Assembly: GCF_019090165.1 (NCBI RefSeq)
Contig: NZ_JAHRIB010000173.1
Span: 1 to 41,901 of the forward strand
Source of the DNA: Streptomyces sp. BV286
GTDB lineage: Bacteria; Actinomycetota; Actinomycetes; Streptomycetales; Streptomycetaceae
Direction: 5' to 3'
Length of the DNA stretch: 41,901 nucleotides
Shown piece after piece: positions 16,737 through 27,975 of this stretch. The first letter of the stretch is position 1; every line of letters begins with the position of its first letter. The notes under the pieces were generated by a model, which was not told where the DNA came from, did no database searches, and saw only the letters and a list, made by a program, of their open reading frames with translations. The position numbers and the translations under genes are program-made.

Positions 16737-17632
16737 ATGACAATCACCGATGTCAAGCCCACCGAGTCCGAGCCCGGCAGGACCAGGCGCGGCAGGACCA
16801 GGCACATCCAGGGCACCCAGCGCAGAGGCATCGCACTGCACGTCTCGCTGATCGTCGGCGTGCTGCTGTCCGCGTTCCCGTTCTACTGGGCCGTGATCAT
16901 GTCGACGCACACGTCGACCGAGATCTTCTCCTACCCGCCGAAGCTGCTGCCCGGCTCGCACTTCGGCGACAACCTCAGCAAGCTGTTCGACAGCATCGAC
17001 TTCTTCGGGTCGATGTTCAACTCGCTGATCGTCGCCACCTCGGTGACGTTCCTCGTCCTCTTCTTCGACTCGCTGGCCGCGTTCGTCTTCGCCAAGTTCA
17101 GGTTCCCCGGCCGCCGGGTGCTGTTCGCGATGATGATGGCGATCTTCATGGTGCCGGCGCAGCTCGCGGCCATCCCGCAGTTCGTGATCATGGCGAAGCT
17201 GGGCTGGATCGGCTCGATGACCTCGCTGATCGTGCCGGCCGCCGCGAACGCCTTCGGCATCTTCTGGATGCGGCAGTACATGAAGAGCGCGATCCACGAC
17301 GAGCTGCTCGACGCCTCGAAGATCGACGGGGCGAGCTTCATGCGCCAGTACTGGCACGTGGCCCTGCCGGTGGTCCGCCCCGGGCTGGCCTTCCTCGGCA
17401 TCTTCACGTTCATGGGCCAGTGGAACGACTACGCCTGGCCGTTGATCGCCCTCACCAACCCGGACAACGTGACCCTCCAGGTGGCGCTGTCCCAGCTCAA
17501 CGGAGTCCACGGCACCACGGACTACGGAATGGTCATGACGGGTGCGGTGCTGGCCCTGATCCCGCTGCTGATCGTCTTCGCCATCGGCGCCAAGCAGATC
17601 ATCGCGGACCTCGGCAAGGGGGCCATCCGCTG

Positions 17633-17633
<1 letters not shown>
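16737..17633 (+). CDS. Sugar ABC transporter permease (second)
   Basis: A 298-residue MalG-type permease. Transmembrane segments include ALHVSLIVGVLLSAFPFYWA and the C-terminal MVMTGAVLALIPLLIVFAIG. The EAA loop is LLDASKIDGASFMRQYWHVA, and the family-typical FTFMGQWNDYAWPLIAL follows. ATG 16737 is preceded by AGGGAGG at a good distance. Its TGA overlaps the ATG of the GH2 gene. It pairs with the permease just upstream to form the membrane channel for the oligosaccharide. Confidence 0.93.
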
Positions 17634-20557
<2,924 letters not shown>

Positions 20558-20615
20558 CCACCGTCCCGCAGACCTCGCAGCCCCCTTCGGGTTTTCACGC
20601 TTCCACGGAGCAGAC

Positions 20616-22475
20616 GTGTGTACTTCGCATGAGCACGACCAGGACCAGCCCCCGGCGGAGGCCGGGCAGGCGGGCGCCGGACGGCGGAACTTCCTCCGGG
20701 CGACCGCCCTGATCGGCGCGGCCACCGCGGCGGTCGCGCTGCCGACGGCCACGGCACAGGCGGCGCCGGCGTCGAGGACCCGCTGGAGACCCGACACCGA
20801 CAGCCGCCGTTTCACCCTCGCCGTGATGCCCGACACGCAGTACCTCTTCGACGGGCCGAGCATCGACAGGGCGCCCGTGGAGGCGTCCCTGCGCTATCTG
20901 CTGGAGCACGGGCGGGACGAGAACATCGTGTTCCTGTCCCATCTGGGCGACCTGACGCAGAACGGCGCGAAGGAGGAGTGCGCGGCGATCGGCGAGGCGT
21001 TCCGGCTGCTCGACCGGCAGGGCGTCGGCTACAGCGTCCTGGCGGGCAACCACGACGTGAAGTCGTCGACGGACGACCAGCGCGGCCCGACCCCGTTCCT
21101 GGACGTCTTCGGACCCGCCCGTTTCAAGGGCAGGCCCACGTTCGGCGGGACCTCCCCCGACGGCTACAACTCCTTCCACCTCTTCCGCGCCGCCGGACGT
21201 CAGTGGATGGTCCTGGCGCTTGACTGGCGTCTGTCGGCGAAGGGCTACGCGTGGGCCGAGGACGTCATCGCCCGGCATCCGAGGACGCCGGTGATCCTCA
21301 CGACGCACGAACTGGTCGACGAGGACGACTCGCTGTCCGCCTACGGGCAGCAGCTGTGGGACCGGCTGATCGAGGACCACGACCAGATCTTCCTCACCCT
21401 CAACGGGCACTACTGGCCGGCCGCCCGGGCAACGCGCAAGAACGCGGCGGGACATGACGTCCACCTGCATCTGACGAACTATCAGAACCGCTACTTCGGC
21501 GGCGCGGCGATGATCCGCCTCTACCGCTTCGACCTCGACCGGAACACCGTGGACGTGGAGACGGTGTCCCCGTGGATCCTCGGCCGGGCCGCGAAGGGGC
21601 TCAACGAACTGGAGCGCCAGGAGAGCGAACTCAGCGGTGACGACGACCGGTTCTCGGTCGGGATCGACTTCGAGGAGCGGTTCTCCGGTTTCGCCCCGGT
21701 GCCCGCGCGCCCGGCGCGTCCCGCGTCGAAGATGCTGGTCCGGGGCACGGCCGCCTACTGGCGGTTCGACGGCAGGGACGACGGGGCCGCCGTGACCGGC
21801 ACGGTCCGGGACCTCTCGGGACACGGCAACGACCTCTCGGTGGTCACGGTCGCGGGCGGCACGCTCACCTGGTCGTCGGACCACCACCCCGACCAGCCGG
21901 GGCACGGCAGTCTGGACTTCCACGGCGGCAAGCCCCCACTGAAGGGCGCCTACCTGCGGACGGTCGACGGTGCGCCTCTCAACTCGGCCACGTTCAAGTC
22001 GGGTTACACCATCGAGGCCTTCTACCGGCTGCCCGCCGACTGGGACCCCGCGCGCCACGCGTGGGCCGGCCTGCTCGGCCGCACGGGCACGGGTGGGGCC
22101 GCGGGCCGGACCGGCGACGACCCGGACGAGCCCCTGGCCACGCTGTCCCTGTCGAACGACCGCGAACCGCAGTGGGCCATGCGTCCGCTCAACCAGCAGA
22201 CCATCGCGACCAACTGGGGTCAGGAGACCCCTCTGGAGACGTGGTGGCACCTCGCCGTCGTGAACGACGGACGGCACACCACCCTGTACGTGCAGGGCTG
22301 CCCGGTGGTGCGCAACCCGGCGGCGGCGGCCGTCGGGATCACCTCGGTCGGACTGCCCTGGCTGCTCGGCGGCTACGAGTACGCCGGGAAGATCGACCAG
22401 ATCCTGCACGGCCGGCTCGGTGACGTGCGGATCGTCGGACGCGCCCTGCCCGTCACGTCGTTCATGAACCACTGA
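20616..22475 (+). CDS. Secreted metallophosphoesterase with C-terminal LamG-like domain
   Basis: A 619-residue exported protein. A Tat signal is visible (GRRNFLRATALIGAATAAVA, then TAQAAPA, residues 22-52). A calcineurin-like phosphoesterase domain follows: MPDTQ (D73), HLGDLTQNG, GNHDV, TTHELV and LNGHYW. After residue 380 comes a concanavalin-A/LamG-type beta-sandwich (AYWRFDG, LSGHGNDLS, YTIEAFYRL, WWHLAVVNDGRHTTLYVQG). GTG 20616 has GGAG five nt upstream. It lies 58 nt after the GH2 gene in the same orientation. It may release phosphate or cleave a phosphodiester from a glycan- or polymer-bound substrate outside the cell; the LamG domain probably binds that substrate (inference). Confidence 0.87.
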   Translation: MCTSHEHDQDQPPAEAGQAGAGRRNFLRATALIGAATAAVALPTATAQAAPASRTRWRPDTDSRRFTLAVMPDTQYLFDGPSIDRAPVEASLRYLLEHGRDENIVFLSHLGDLTQNGAKEECAAIGEAFRLLDRQGVGYSVLAGNHDVKSSTDDQRGPTPFLDVFGPARFKGRPTFGGTSPDGYNSFHLFRAAGRQWMVLALDWRLSAKGYAWAEDVIARHPRTPVILTTHELVDEDDSLSAYGQQLWDRLIEDHDQIFLTLNGHYWPAARATRKNAAGHDVHLHLTNYQNRYFGGAAMIRLYRFDLDRNTVDVETVSPWILGRAAKGLNELERQESELSGDDDRFSVGIDFEERFSGFAPVPARPARPASKMLVRGTAAYWRFDGRDDGAAVTGTVRDLSGHGNDLSVVTVAGGTLTWSSDHHPDQPGHGSLDFHGGKPPLKGAYLRTVDGAPLNSATFKSGYTIEAFYRLPADWDPARHAWAGLLGRTGTGGAAGRTGDDPDEPLATLSLSNDREPQWAMRPLNQQTIATNWGQETPLETWWHLAVVNDGRHTTLYVQGCPVVRNPAAAAVGITSVGLPWLLGGYEYAGKIDQILHGRLGDVRIVGRALPVTSFMNH

Positions 22476-22511
22476 CACGTCGGCCTCAGACTCAGAGGGA
22501 CTCACCAGACC

Positions 22512-24182
22512 ATGACCGAGCAGCAACTGCCCGACTGGGCCGATCCGTCCGTCCCGCCCGCCTCGCTCGACGCGCAGGGCGTCTCCCGCCGCGGGCTCAT
22601 GCGCCGCGCGGGCCTGTTCGGCGCGGCCTTCACGGCCGGACCGCTCGCGGCCCCCGCGGCGGCCCACAGCCGGGGCCTCGGCGGCAACGACCCGCGCCTC
22701 GCCTACCTCGTCGGCGACCACCACGTGCACTCCGTCTACAGCCACGACGCGAAGTACACCTTCGCCCAACTCGCCCGCGCGAGCGCCAAGTACGGCCTCG
22801 ACTGGATGGTGTTCAACGAGCACTCCAACTTCGGGCACGCCGCGTACGGGGCGAAGCTGGAGCACAAGGAGATCCTGAAGGCACGCGCGGCCAACCCCCG
22901 CCAGCTGATCTTCCAGGGCCTGGAGTGGTACATCCCGGGCGCCGAGCACTGCACCATCTTCGCGGCTCCGGGCCGCCACGAGGTCGACCTGCTCACCCGG
23001 TTCGAGCTGGCCTACGACGGAAAGCTGCTCGGCTACACGGCCGGCGGCCCCACCCACCCCGACACCCCGCGCAACGAGGCACACGCCGTCAAGGCCATCA
23101 AGTGGCTCGCCGAGCAGCGCCGTTCGGGATACGTGGACGACGTGCTGGTCTTCGCCAACCACCCGTCGCGGCTGGGGATCGACTCCCCGCACGAGATGCG
23201 GGGCTGGCGGGACGCAGCCCCCGAGATCATGATCGGCATGGAGGGCGCGCCCGGCGCCCAGGGCGGCGCCATCCCCGGCTGGCGCGGTCCCACCTCGATG
23301 CGCGGCGAGTACGAGAACAAGCCCTCGGCGGACTCCTGGCCCGGCTACCCGGCGGACGCGTACGTCACCTACGGCGGCTTCGACTGGATGACGGCGACCG
23401 TCGGCGGCATGTGGGACGCCATGCTCTCCGAGGGCAGACTGTTCACGATCACCACCAACTCCGACGTGCACCGGGTGGTGTTCGACACCTGGAAGAACGG
23501 CGACTGGCCGGCCGGGCAGAACTTCGACAACACCGGCCGCCTGCCCGACCCGGTCGACACCACCGAACCGCAGCCGGGCGGCGACTTCTGGCCCGGCCAG
23601 TTCAGCCGCACCCACGTGGGCGTGACCCACTACGGCTACCGCGCGGTGATGGCGGGCCTGCGCGCGGGCCGGGTCTGGCTCGACCACGGGCATCTGCTCG
23701 ACGGTCTCGACGTACGGCTCGGGCGGGACCGCGACCACGGCCGGGGCGTCACCCTGGGCGGGCGGCTGCGCGTCCGCAGGGGCGACCGGCTCACCCTGAA
23801 CGTCACCGTGACCACGGCCTCGCGCCGCAACCCGCACGACATCCTGCCGAAGCTCGCCCACGTCGACGTGATCCGCGGAGCCGTGCGCGGCCCCGCCGCC
23901 GACCGGGACGACTGGCGCGCACCCGACACGAGGGTCACGCACACGGTGGACGTGGCGGGCCGCACGGGCACGTACACCCTGCGTGTCCCGCTGACCGCCG
24001 GTGACGAGTCCTTCTACGTGCGGCTGCGCGGCAGCGACGGCAACCGGCACGGCGCCGGGTACCTGGGCGCCTCGGTCGACCCGCACGGACCGATCGCGCA
24101 CGAGCCGGGCGACGGTGATCCGTGGACCGACACGTGGTTCTACTCGAACCCCGTGTTCGTGGAGGTGGTGGACGGCCGGTGA
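22512..24182 (+). CDS. Secreted PHP-domain phosphoesterase-like protein
   Basis: A 556-residue exported protein. The Tat signal (VSRRGLMRRAGLFGAAFTAG, then APAAAHS) ends near residue 52. The PHP metal site is recognisable: DHHVHSVYSHD (H71, H73), FNEHSNFGH (E103, H104), FANHPSR and TTNSDVHR. PHP proteins hydrolyse phosphoesters with a trinuclear metal centre. The last 150 residues are a separate beta-rich region (GGRLRVRRGDRLTLNVTV). It starts 36 nt after the LamG phosphoesterase gene, with AGAGGGA before the ATG, so the two are likely one transcript acting on related extracellular substrates. Which substrate is unknown. Confidence 0.83.
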   Translation: MTEQQLPDWADPSVPPASLDAQGVSRRGLMRRAGLFGAAFTAGPLAAPAAAHSRGLGGNDPRLAYLVGDHHVHSVYSHDAKYTFAQLARASAKYGLDWMVFNEHSNFGHAAYGAKLEHKEILKARAANPRQLIFQGLEWYIPGAEHCTIFAAPGRHEVDLLTRFELAYDGKLLGYTAGGPTHPDTPRNEAHAVKAIKWLAEQRRSGYVDDVLVFANHPSRLGIDSPHEMRGWRDAAPEIMIGMEGAPGAQGGAIPGWRGPTSMRGEYENKPSADSWPGYPADAYVTYGGFDWMTATVGGMWDAMLSEGRLFTITTNSDVHRVVFDTWKNGDWPAGQNFDNTGRLPDPVDTTEPQPGGDFWPGQFSRTHVGVTHYGYRAVMAGLRAGRVWLDHGHLLDGLDVRLGRDRDHGRGVTLGGRLRVRRGDRLTLNVTVTTASRRNPHDILPKLAHVDVIRGAVRGPAADRDDWRAPDTRVTHTVDVAGRTGTYTLRVPLTAGDESFYVRLRGSDGNRHGAGYLGASVDPHGPIAHEPGDGDPWTDTWFYSNPVFVEVVDGR

Positions 24183-24200
24183 GGACGGCGCGCGAGCGGC

Positions 24201-24248
24201 CGGTACGCCCGTACTACCTGGTCACGAGCTGATCGACGGGCGTACCGT
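24201..24248. promoter_or_regulatory. Inverted repeat overlapping a leaderless PaaX promoter
   Basis: CGGTACGCCC (24201-24210) and GGGCGTACCG (24238-24247) are perfect 10-nt inverted copies, 27 nt apart. The right copy overlaps a -10 box TACCGT (24243-24248). TGGTCA (24219-24224) lies 18 nt before that box. The GTG start follows the -10 by 7 nt, which predicts a leaderless transcript repressed by its own product. Confidence 0.45.
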
Positions 24249-24255
24249 AAGCCGG

Positions 24256-25083
24256 GTGACCACTGACGAGGCGCTGCGGCCCCAGTCCCTCATGCTGTCG
24301 TTCCTGGGCGACCAGGTGCTCGGCCGGGACGTCTGCGTGTACTCGGGAAGCGTCATCGACGTCTTCGGGCGCGCGGGTGTCGGCGAGCACGCGACCCGCT
24401 CGACGCTGACGCGCATGGTCGGCCGCGGTCTGCTGCGGCGCCAGCGCGAGGGGCGCCGCATGTACTTCGGACTGACCGAGCGCTCGGAGGCCGTGCTGCG
24501 GGACGGCGAGCACCGGATCTGGGAGGAGGGGGCCGTCAACCGCCGGTGGGACGGCACCTGGACGCTGCTCGGCTTCTCGCTGCCCGAGTCCTGGCAGCGC
24601 CAACGGCACGATCTGCGCGCGCAGTTGACGTGGAGCGGCTTCGGCCCGCTGTTCGGCGGGCTGTGGATCGCGCCCGGCGAGGCCGACGTGTCGGGGCTCG
24701 TCGCCGAGCTGGGCCTGTCCGCCCATGTGAAGATCTTCCGCGCCCACGCCGACGCGGGCATGGACATCGGCGCGATGATCGAGGAGACCTGGTCGCTGGA
24801 CGAACTGGCCACGCGCTACGAGATGTTCGCCGACCACTGGCAGCGCTGGGAGGCGACGGAGCCCGAGCCCGACGAGGCTCTCGGGCTGCGGCTGCGGCTG
24901 TCCACGGAATGGCTGCAGGTCGTCCGGCGCGATCCGCGGCTGCCGGTCAAGCACCTGCCGGACGACTGGCCGGCCGAGCGGGCCGAGAAGACGTTCCGGA
25001 CGGTGTACACCCGGCTGACCCCGCTCGCGCGGGAGGCGGCGGAACGGCTTCTCGACCTGGTGCCCGTCAGGGATCAGGCGTAG
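24256..25083 (+). CDS. PaaX-family transcriptional regulator
   Basis: A 275-residue regulator. The N-terminal winged-helix part (SLMLSFLGDQVL, then TRSTLTRMVGRGLLRRQREGRRMYFGLTERS cut by turns) and the C-terminal PaaX domain (WLQVVRRDPRLPVKHLPDDW) are both recognisable. The type member represses phenylacetate catabolism and is released by phenylacetyl-CoA. GTG 24256 follows a -10 box by 7 nt with no ribosome site, so it is probably leaderless. Its 3' end overlaps the MaoC gene by 10 nt head to head. Sitting beside a CoA ligase operon, it plausibly senses an aryl-CoA made there (inference). Confidence 0.88.
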   Translation: MTTDEALRPQSLMLSFLGDQVLGRDVCVYSGSVIDVFGRAGVGEHATRSTLTRMVGRGLLRRQREGRRMYFGLTERSEAVLRDGEHRIWEEGAVNRRWDGTWTLLGFSLPESWQRQRHDLRAQLTWSGFGPLFGGLWIAPGEADVSGLVAELGLSAHVKIFRAHADAGMDIGAMIEETWSLDELATRYEMFADHWQRWEATEPEPDEALGLRLRLSTEWLQVVRRDPRLPVKHLPDDWPAERAEKTFRTVYTRLTPLAREAAERLLDLVPVRDQA

Positions 25084-25529
25084 AAGCGGGACAGGCTCTG
25101 CAGGACCGCCGCCGGCTTGGGCGCGCCCTCGATCTCGATCATGCCGTCGACCGTGATCTGCACGCCGCCCGGTACGTCCTCGACGTCCGTGAGCTTCGCG
25201 ACGAGGCGGATGCGGGAGCCGGCCTTCACGGGCGCGGGGAAACGCACCTTGTTGAGGCCGTAGTTGACCTTCGTGGTGACGCCCTGGACGTCCAGCAGTT
25301 CGGTGAAGAGCGGGATGAAGAGGGAGAGGGTGAGATAGCCGTGGGCGATGGGCGCGCCGAACGGGCCCTCCTTGGCCTTCTCCTCGTCCACGTGGATCCA
25401 CTGGTGGTCGCCCGTGGCGTCGGCGAACGTGTTGACGCGCTCCTGGGTGACGTCGATCCACTCACTGGTGCCGAGGTCGCTGCCCGCGAGCTTCTTGAGT
25501 TCGTCGATGCCGTTCACGGTGATGCTCAT
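25074..25529 (-). CDS. MaoC-family (R)-specific enoyl-CoA hydratase
   Basis: A 151-residue hot-dog-fold protein. The hydratase motif is intact: FADATGDHQWIHVDEEKAKE followed by GPFGAPIAHGYLTLSL, with the catalytic Asp and His of the D-(x4)-H type. It adds water across the double bond of an enoyl-CoA. ATG 25529 lies 9 nt after the CoA ligase stop, so it is the last gene of the SDR-amidohydrolase-ligase-MaoC operon. In that setting it would hydrate the acyl-CoA formed by the ligase, for example a cinnamoyl-type CoA. The size is normal for a single-domain member. Confidence 0.9.
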   Translation of the reverse strand: MSITVNGIDELKKLAGSDLGTSEWIDVTQERVNTFADATGDHQWIHVDEEKAKEGPFGAPIAHGYLTLSLFIPLFTELLDVQGVTTKVNYGLNKVRFPAPVKAGSRIRLVAKLTDVEDVPGGVQITVDGMIEIEGAPKPAAVLQSLSRFYA

Positions 25530-25538
25530 ATGGCTTCC

Positions 25539-27050
25539 CTAGCTATTGGAGTCGGTGCCGTACCGCTTGCGGACACGGGCCTTGAGGAGCTTCCCGGAGG
25601 CGGTGCGCGGGAGTTCCTCCGCGAGCACCACCGACTTCGGGATCTTGTACTTGGCGAGGCGTCCGGCGAGGGACGCGAGCACCTCGTCGGGGTCGAGCTC
25701 GACGTCCTCGCGCGGTACGACGACCGCGCGCGGCACCTCTCCCCACTTCTCGTCGGGCACACCGATGACCGCGCACTCGACGATGTCGGGGTGGGCGAGG
25801 AGCTGGTCCTCGATCTCGGCGGGGTAGATGTTCTCGCCGCCCGAGATGATCATGTCCTTGATGCGGTCGACGATGGTGACGTAGCCGTCCTCGTCGACCT
25901 TGGCTGCGTCCCCGCTGCGGAACCAGCCGTCACTGAAGACGGCGGCGGTCTCGTCGGGGAGCCCCCAGTAGCCGGGCATGACGTGGGGCCCTCGTACGAC
26001 GACCTCGCCGGTCTCGCCGACGTCGGCAGGGGTGAGGTCGGGCCGTACGACGCGCACGTCGCTGAAGAAGTGCGGCACGCCCGCCGACCCCGCCTTGCCG
26101 ACCGCGTGCTCGGCGTCCAGGAAGAGCACCCCCGGCGAGGCCTCGGTCATGCCGTAGCCCTGGAGGAAGGTGAGGCCCCGCTCCTGGTAGGCGGCGATGA
26201 GCGGGGTCGGCACGGGCGAGCCGCCGCAGCTGAGCATCCGCAGGGAGGACAGGTCGGCGTCGGCCCAGCGCGGATGGCGGGCCACCTGCTCGAACATGGT
26301 GGGCACCCCGAACATGAAGGTGATCCGGTGCCGTTCGATCAGGTCGAAGGTGGCCGCCGGGTCGAAGGCCTCGACGAGGACGCAGGTGCCGCCCTTGAGG
26401 AGGACCGGCAGGGTGAGCATGTTCAGCCCGGCGGTGTGGAACAGCGGCGCGGACACCAGGGCGCGCTCGTCGGCGATCACGTCCTGGTCGACCAGGACGT
26501 TGACCGAGTTCCACGTCAGGTTGCCGTGGGTGAGCATGGCGCCCTTGGGGCGGCCCGTGGTCCCCGAGGTGTACATGATGATGCAGGTGTCGTCGGCGGT
26601 GACGGGCTCGTCGATCGCCTCGTCGGAGGCCGAGGCGAGCAACCGGTCGTACTCGGCGCCCACTTCGACGTACGTACGCACATCGCTGTTGCCCGGCAGT
26701 CCCGCGACGAGGCCCGCGAACGACGGGCCGTACACGAGGGCCTTGGCGCCGGAGTCGCCCAGCTGGTAGGCGATCTCGGGCCCCGCGAGGCGGGTGTTGA
26801 GCGGGACGAAGACCGCGCCGAGGGTGCCGGCCGCGAACAGGGTCTCCAGGTACGAGGGATGGTTGGTGCCGAGGTAGGCGATCCGGTCGCCGCGGCGCAC
26901 TCCGGAGGTGCGCAGGGCGTGGGCGAGCCGGGTGGTGCGCTCGTACAGCCCGCCGTAGGTGAGCGTCGTGTCGTGGTGGATCAGGGCGGTGCGGTGCGGG
27001 GTCTTGCGGGCCCGGCGGGCCGGCCACGACCCCAGTCCCTCATTGCGCAT
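25539..27050 (-). CDS. Acyl-CoA / aryl-CoA ligase (AMP-binding, class I adenylate-forming)
   Basis: A 503-residue ATP-dependent CoA ligase. All core motifs are present: the P-loop IMYTSGTTGRPKGAMLTHGN, GYGMTEASP, DGWFRSGDAA, RIKDMIISGGENIYPAEIE and the C-terminal catalytic lysine in PRTASGKLLKAR. It activates a carboxylic acid as adenylate and then thioester. Motifs do not fix the acid; the neighbours (MaoC, SDR, amidohydrolase, PaaX and MarR regulators) favour an aromatic propenoate (inference). ATG 27050 is preceded by GAAGGA and lies 37 nt after the amidohydrolase stop. Confidence 0.92.
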   Translation of the reverse strand: MRNEGLGSWPARRARKTPHRTALIHHDTTLTYGGLYERTTRLAHALRTSGVRRGDRIAYLGTNHPSYLETLFAAGTLGAVFVPLNTRLAGPEIAYQLGDSGAKALVYGPSFAGLVAGLPGNSDVRTYVEVGAEYDRLLASASDEAIDEPVTADDTCIIMYTSGTTGRPKGAMLTHGNLTWNSVNVLVDQDVIADERALVSAPLFHTAGLNMLTLPVLLKGGTCVLVEAFDPAATFDLIERHRITFMFGVPTMFEQVARHPRWADADLSSLRMLSCGGSPVPTPLIAAYQERGLTFLQGYGMTEASPGVLFLDAEHAVGKAGSAGVPHFFSDVRVVRPDLTPADVGETGEVVVRGPHVMPGYWGLPDETAAVFSDGWFRSGDAAKVDEDGYVTIVDRIKDMIISGGENIYPAEIEDQLLAHPDIVECAVIGVPDEKWGEVPRAVVVPREDVELDPDEVLASLAGRLAKYKIPKSVVLAEELPRTASGKLLKARVRKRYGTDSNS

Positions 27051-27087
27051 GTCCGTGCCCCTGTCCTTCGTTGCACATGGGGTGCCC

Positions 27088-27972
27088 CTATGCCTTGGTG
27101 AGCCCGAGCAGCCGGGCCGCGTTCTCCTTGAGGATCTTCGGCCGGACCTCGTCCTTGATGGGGAGTTTCGCGAAGTCGGCGAGCCAGCGGTCCGGGGTGA
27201 GGACCGGGTAATCGGAGCCGAACAGCACCTTGTCCTTGAGCAGGGTGTTGGCGTACTGCACGAGCTGCGGCGGAAAGTACTTCGGCGACCAGCCGGACAG
27301 GTCGATGTGGACGCCCGGCTTGTGGGTGGCGACCGCGAGGGCCTCGTCCTGCCAGGGGAAGGACGGATGCGCCAGGATGATCTTCAGGTGCGGGAAGTCC
27401 GCGGCGACGTCGTCCACGTGCAGCGGGTTGGAGTACTTCAGCCTGATCCCGCCGCCGCCGGGGACACCCGCGCCGATGCCCGTCTGCCCGGTGTGGAAGA
27501 GGGCGATGGTGCCGGTCTCCTCGATCACCTCGTACAGGTCGTACGCGACCGACCTGTCGTTGGGGAAGAAGCCCTGGATGCTGGGGTGGAACTTGAAGCC
27601 CTTCACCCCGTACTCCTCGACCAGGCGGCGGGCTCGCTTCACGCCCGCCTTCCCCCGGAAGGGGTCGATGGACGCGAAGGGGATCAGTACGTCCGGGTTG
27701 GCGGCGGCCGCCTCGGCGACCTCCTCGTTCGGGACGGGCTCGGTGCCGGTCGCGGACTCGGCGTCGACCGTGAAGATCACGGCGGCCATCTTCCGCTCAC
27801 GGTAGTAGGCGGCCGTCTCCTCCAGGGTGGGCTTCCGCTTGCCCTCGACCTTGAAGTAGGCGCTGGAGGCCTCGTGCAGGTCGTCGTCCAGGGAGGAGGC
27901 GCCCTTGGAGGAGACCTCGGCATGGGTGTGGACGTCGATCGCGACGAGTTCCTCGACGTTGAGGTTCGCCAT
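27088..27972 (-). CDS. Amidohydrolase family 2 protein, possible beta-ketoacyl-CoA hydrolase
   Basis: A 294-residue TIM-barrel hydrolase of the amidohydrolase-2 type. Metal-site motifs: DVHTHAEV near the N-terminus, GFKFHPSIQGFFPND, LFHTGQTG, IILAHPSFPWQDEAL and LFGSDYPVLTPDRW with the last catalytic Asp. In Rhodococcus and Corynebacterium, members of this family (CouO, PhdC) are assigned as hydrolases of aryl beta-ketoacyl-CoA in hydroxycinnamate breakdown. The operon here offers the three preceding steps, so that role fits. It starts 3 nt after the SDR stop. The alternative is a decarboxylase-type amidohydrolase. Confidence 0.82.
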   Translation of the reverse strand: MANLNVEELVAIDVHTHAEVSSKGASSLDDDLHEASSAYFKVEGKRKPTLEETAAYYRERKMAAVIFTVDAESATGTEPVPNEEVAEAAAANPDVLIPFASIDPFRGKAGVKRARRLVEEYGVKGFKFHPSIQGFFPNDRSVAYDLYEVIEETGTIALFHTGQTGIGAGVPGGGGIRLKYSNPLHVDDVAADFPHLKIILAHPSFPWQDEALAVATHKPGVHIDLSGWSPKYFPPQLVQYANTLLKDKVLFGSDYPVLTPDRWLADFAKLPIKDEVRPKILKENAARLLGLTKA

Positions 27973-27975
27973 GGT

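Noticed and set aside
20595..24101. Open frame of over 1100 codons on the minus strand
   Set aside because: Antisense shadow of the two secreted phosphoesterase genes; no motif, and no ribosome site at its start.
24201..24247. Inverted repeat as terminator of the PHP gene
   Set aside because: The 27-nt loop is large for a terminator and the right arm covers a -10 box, so an operator is more likely, though not excluded.
24546..27101. Long plus-strand open frame across PaaX, MaoC and CoA ligase
   Set aside because: Overlaps three genes with intact family motifs on their own frames; composition is shadow-like.
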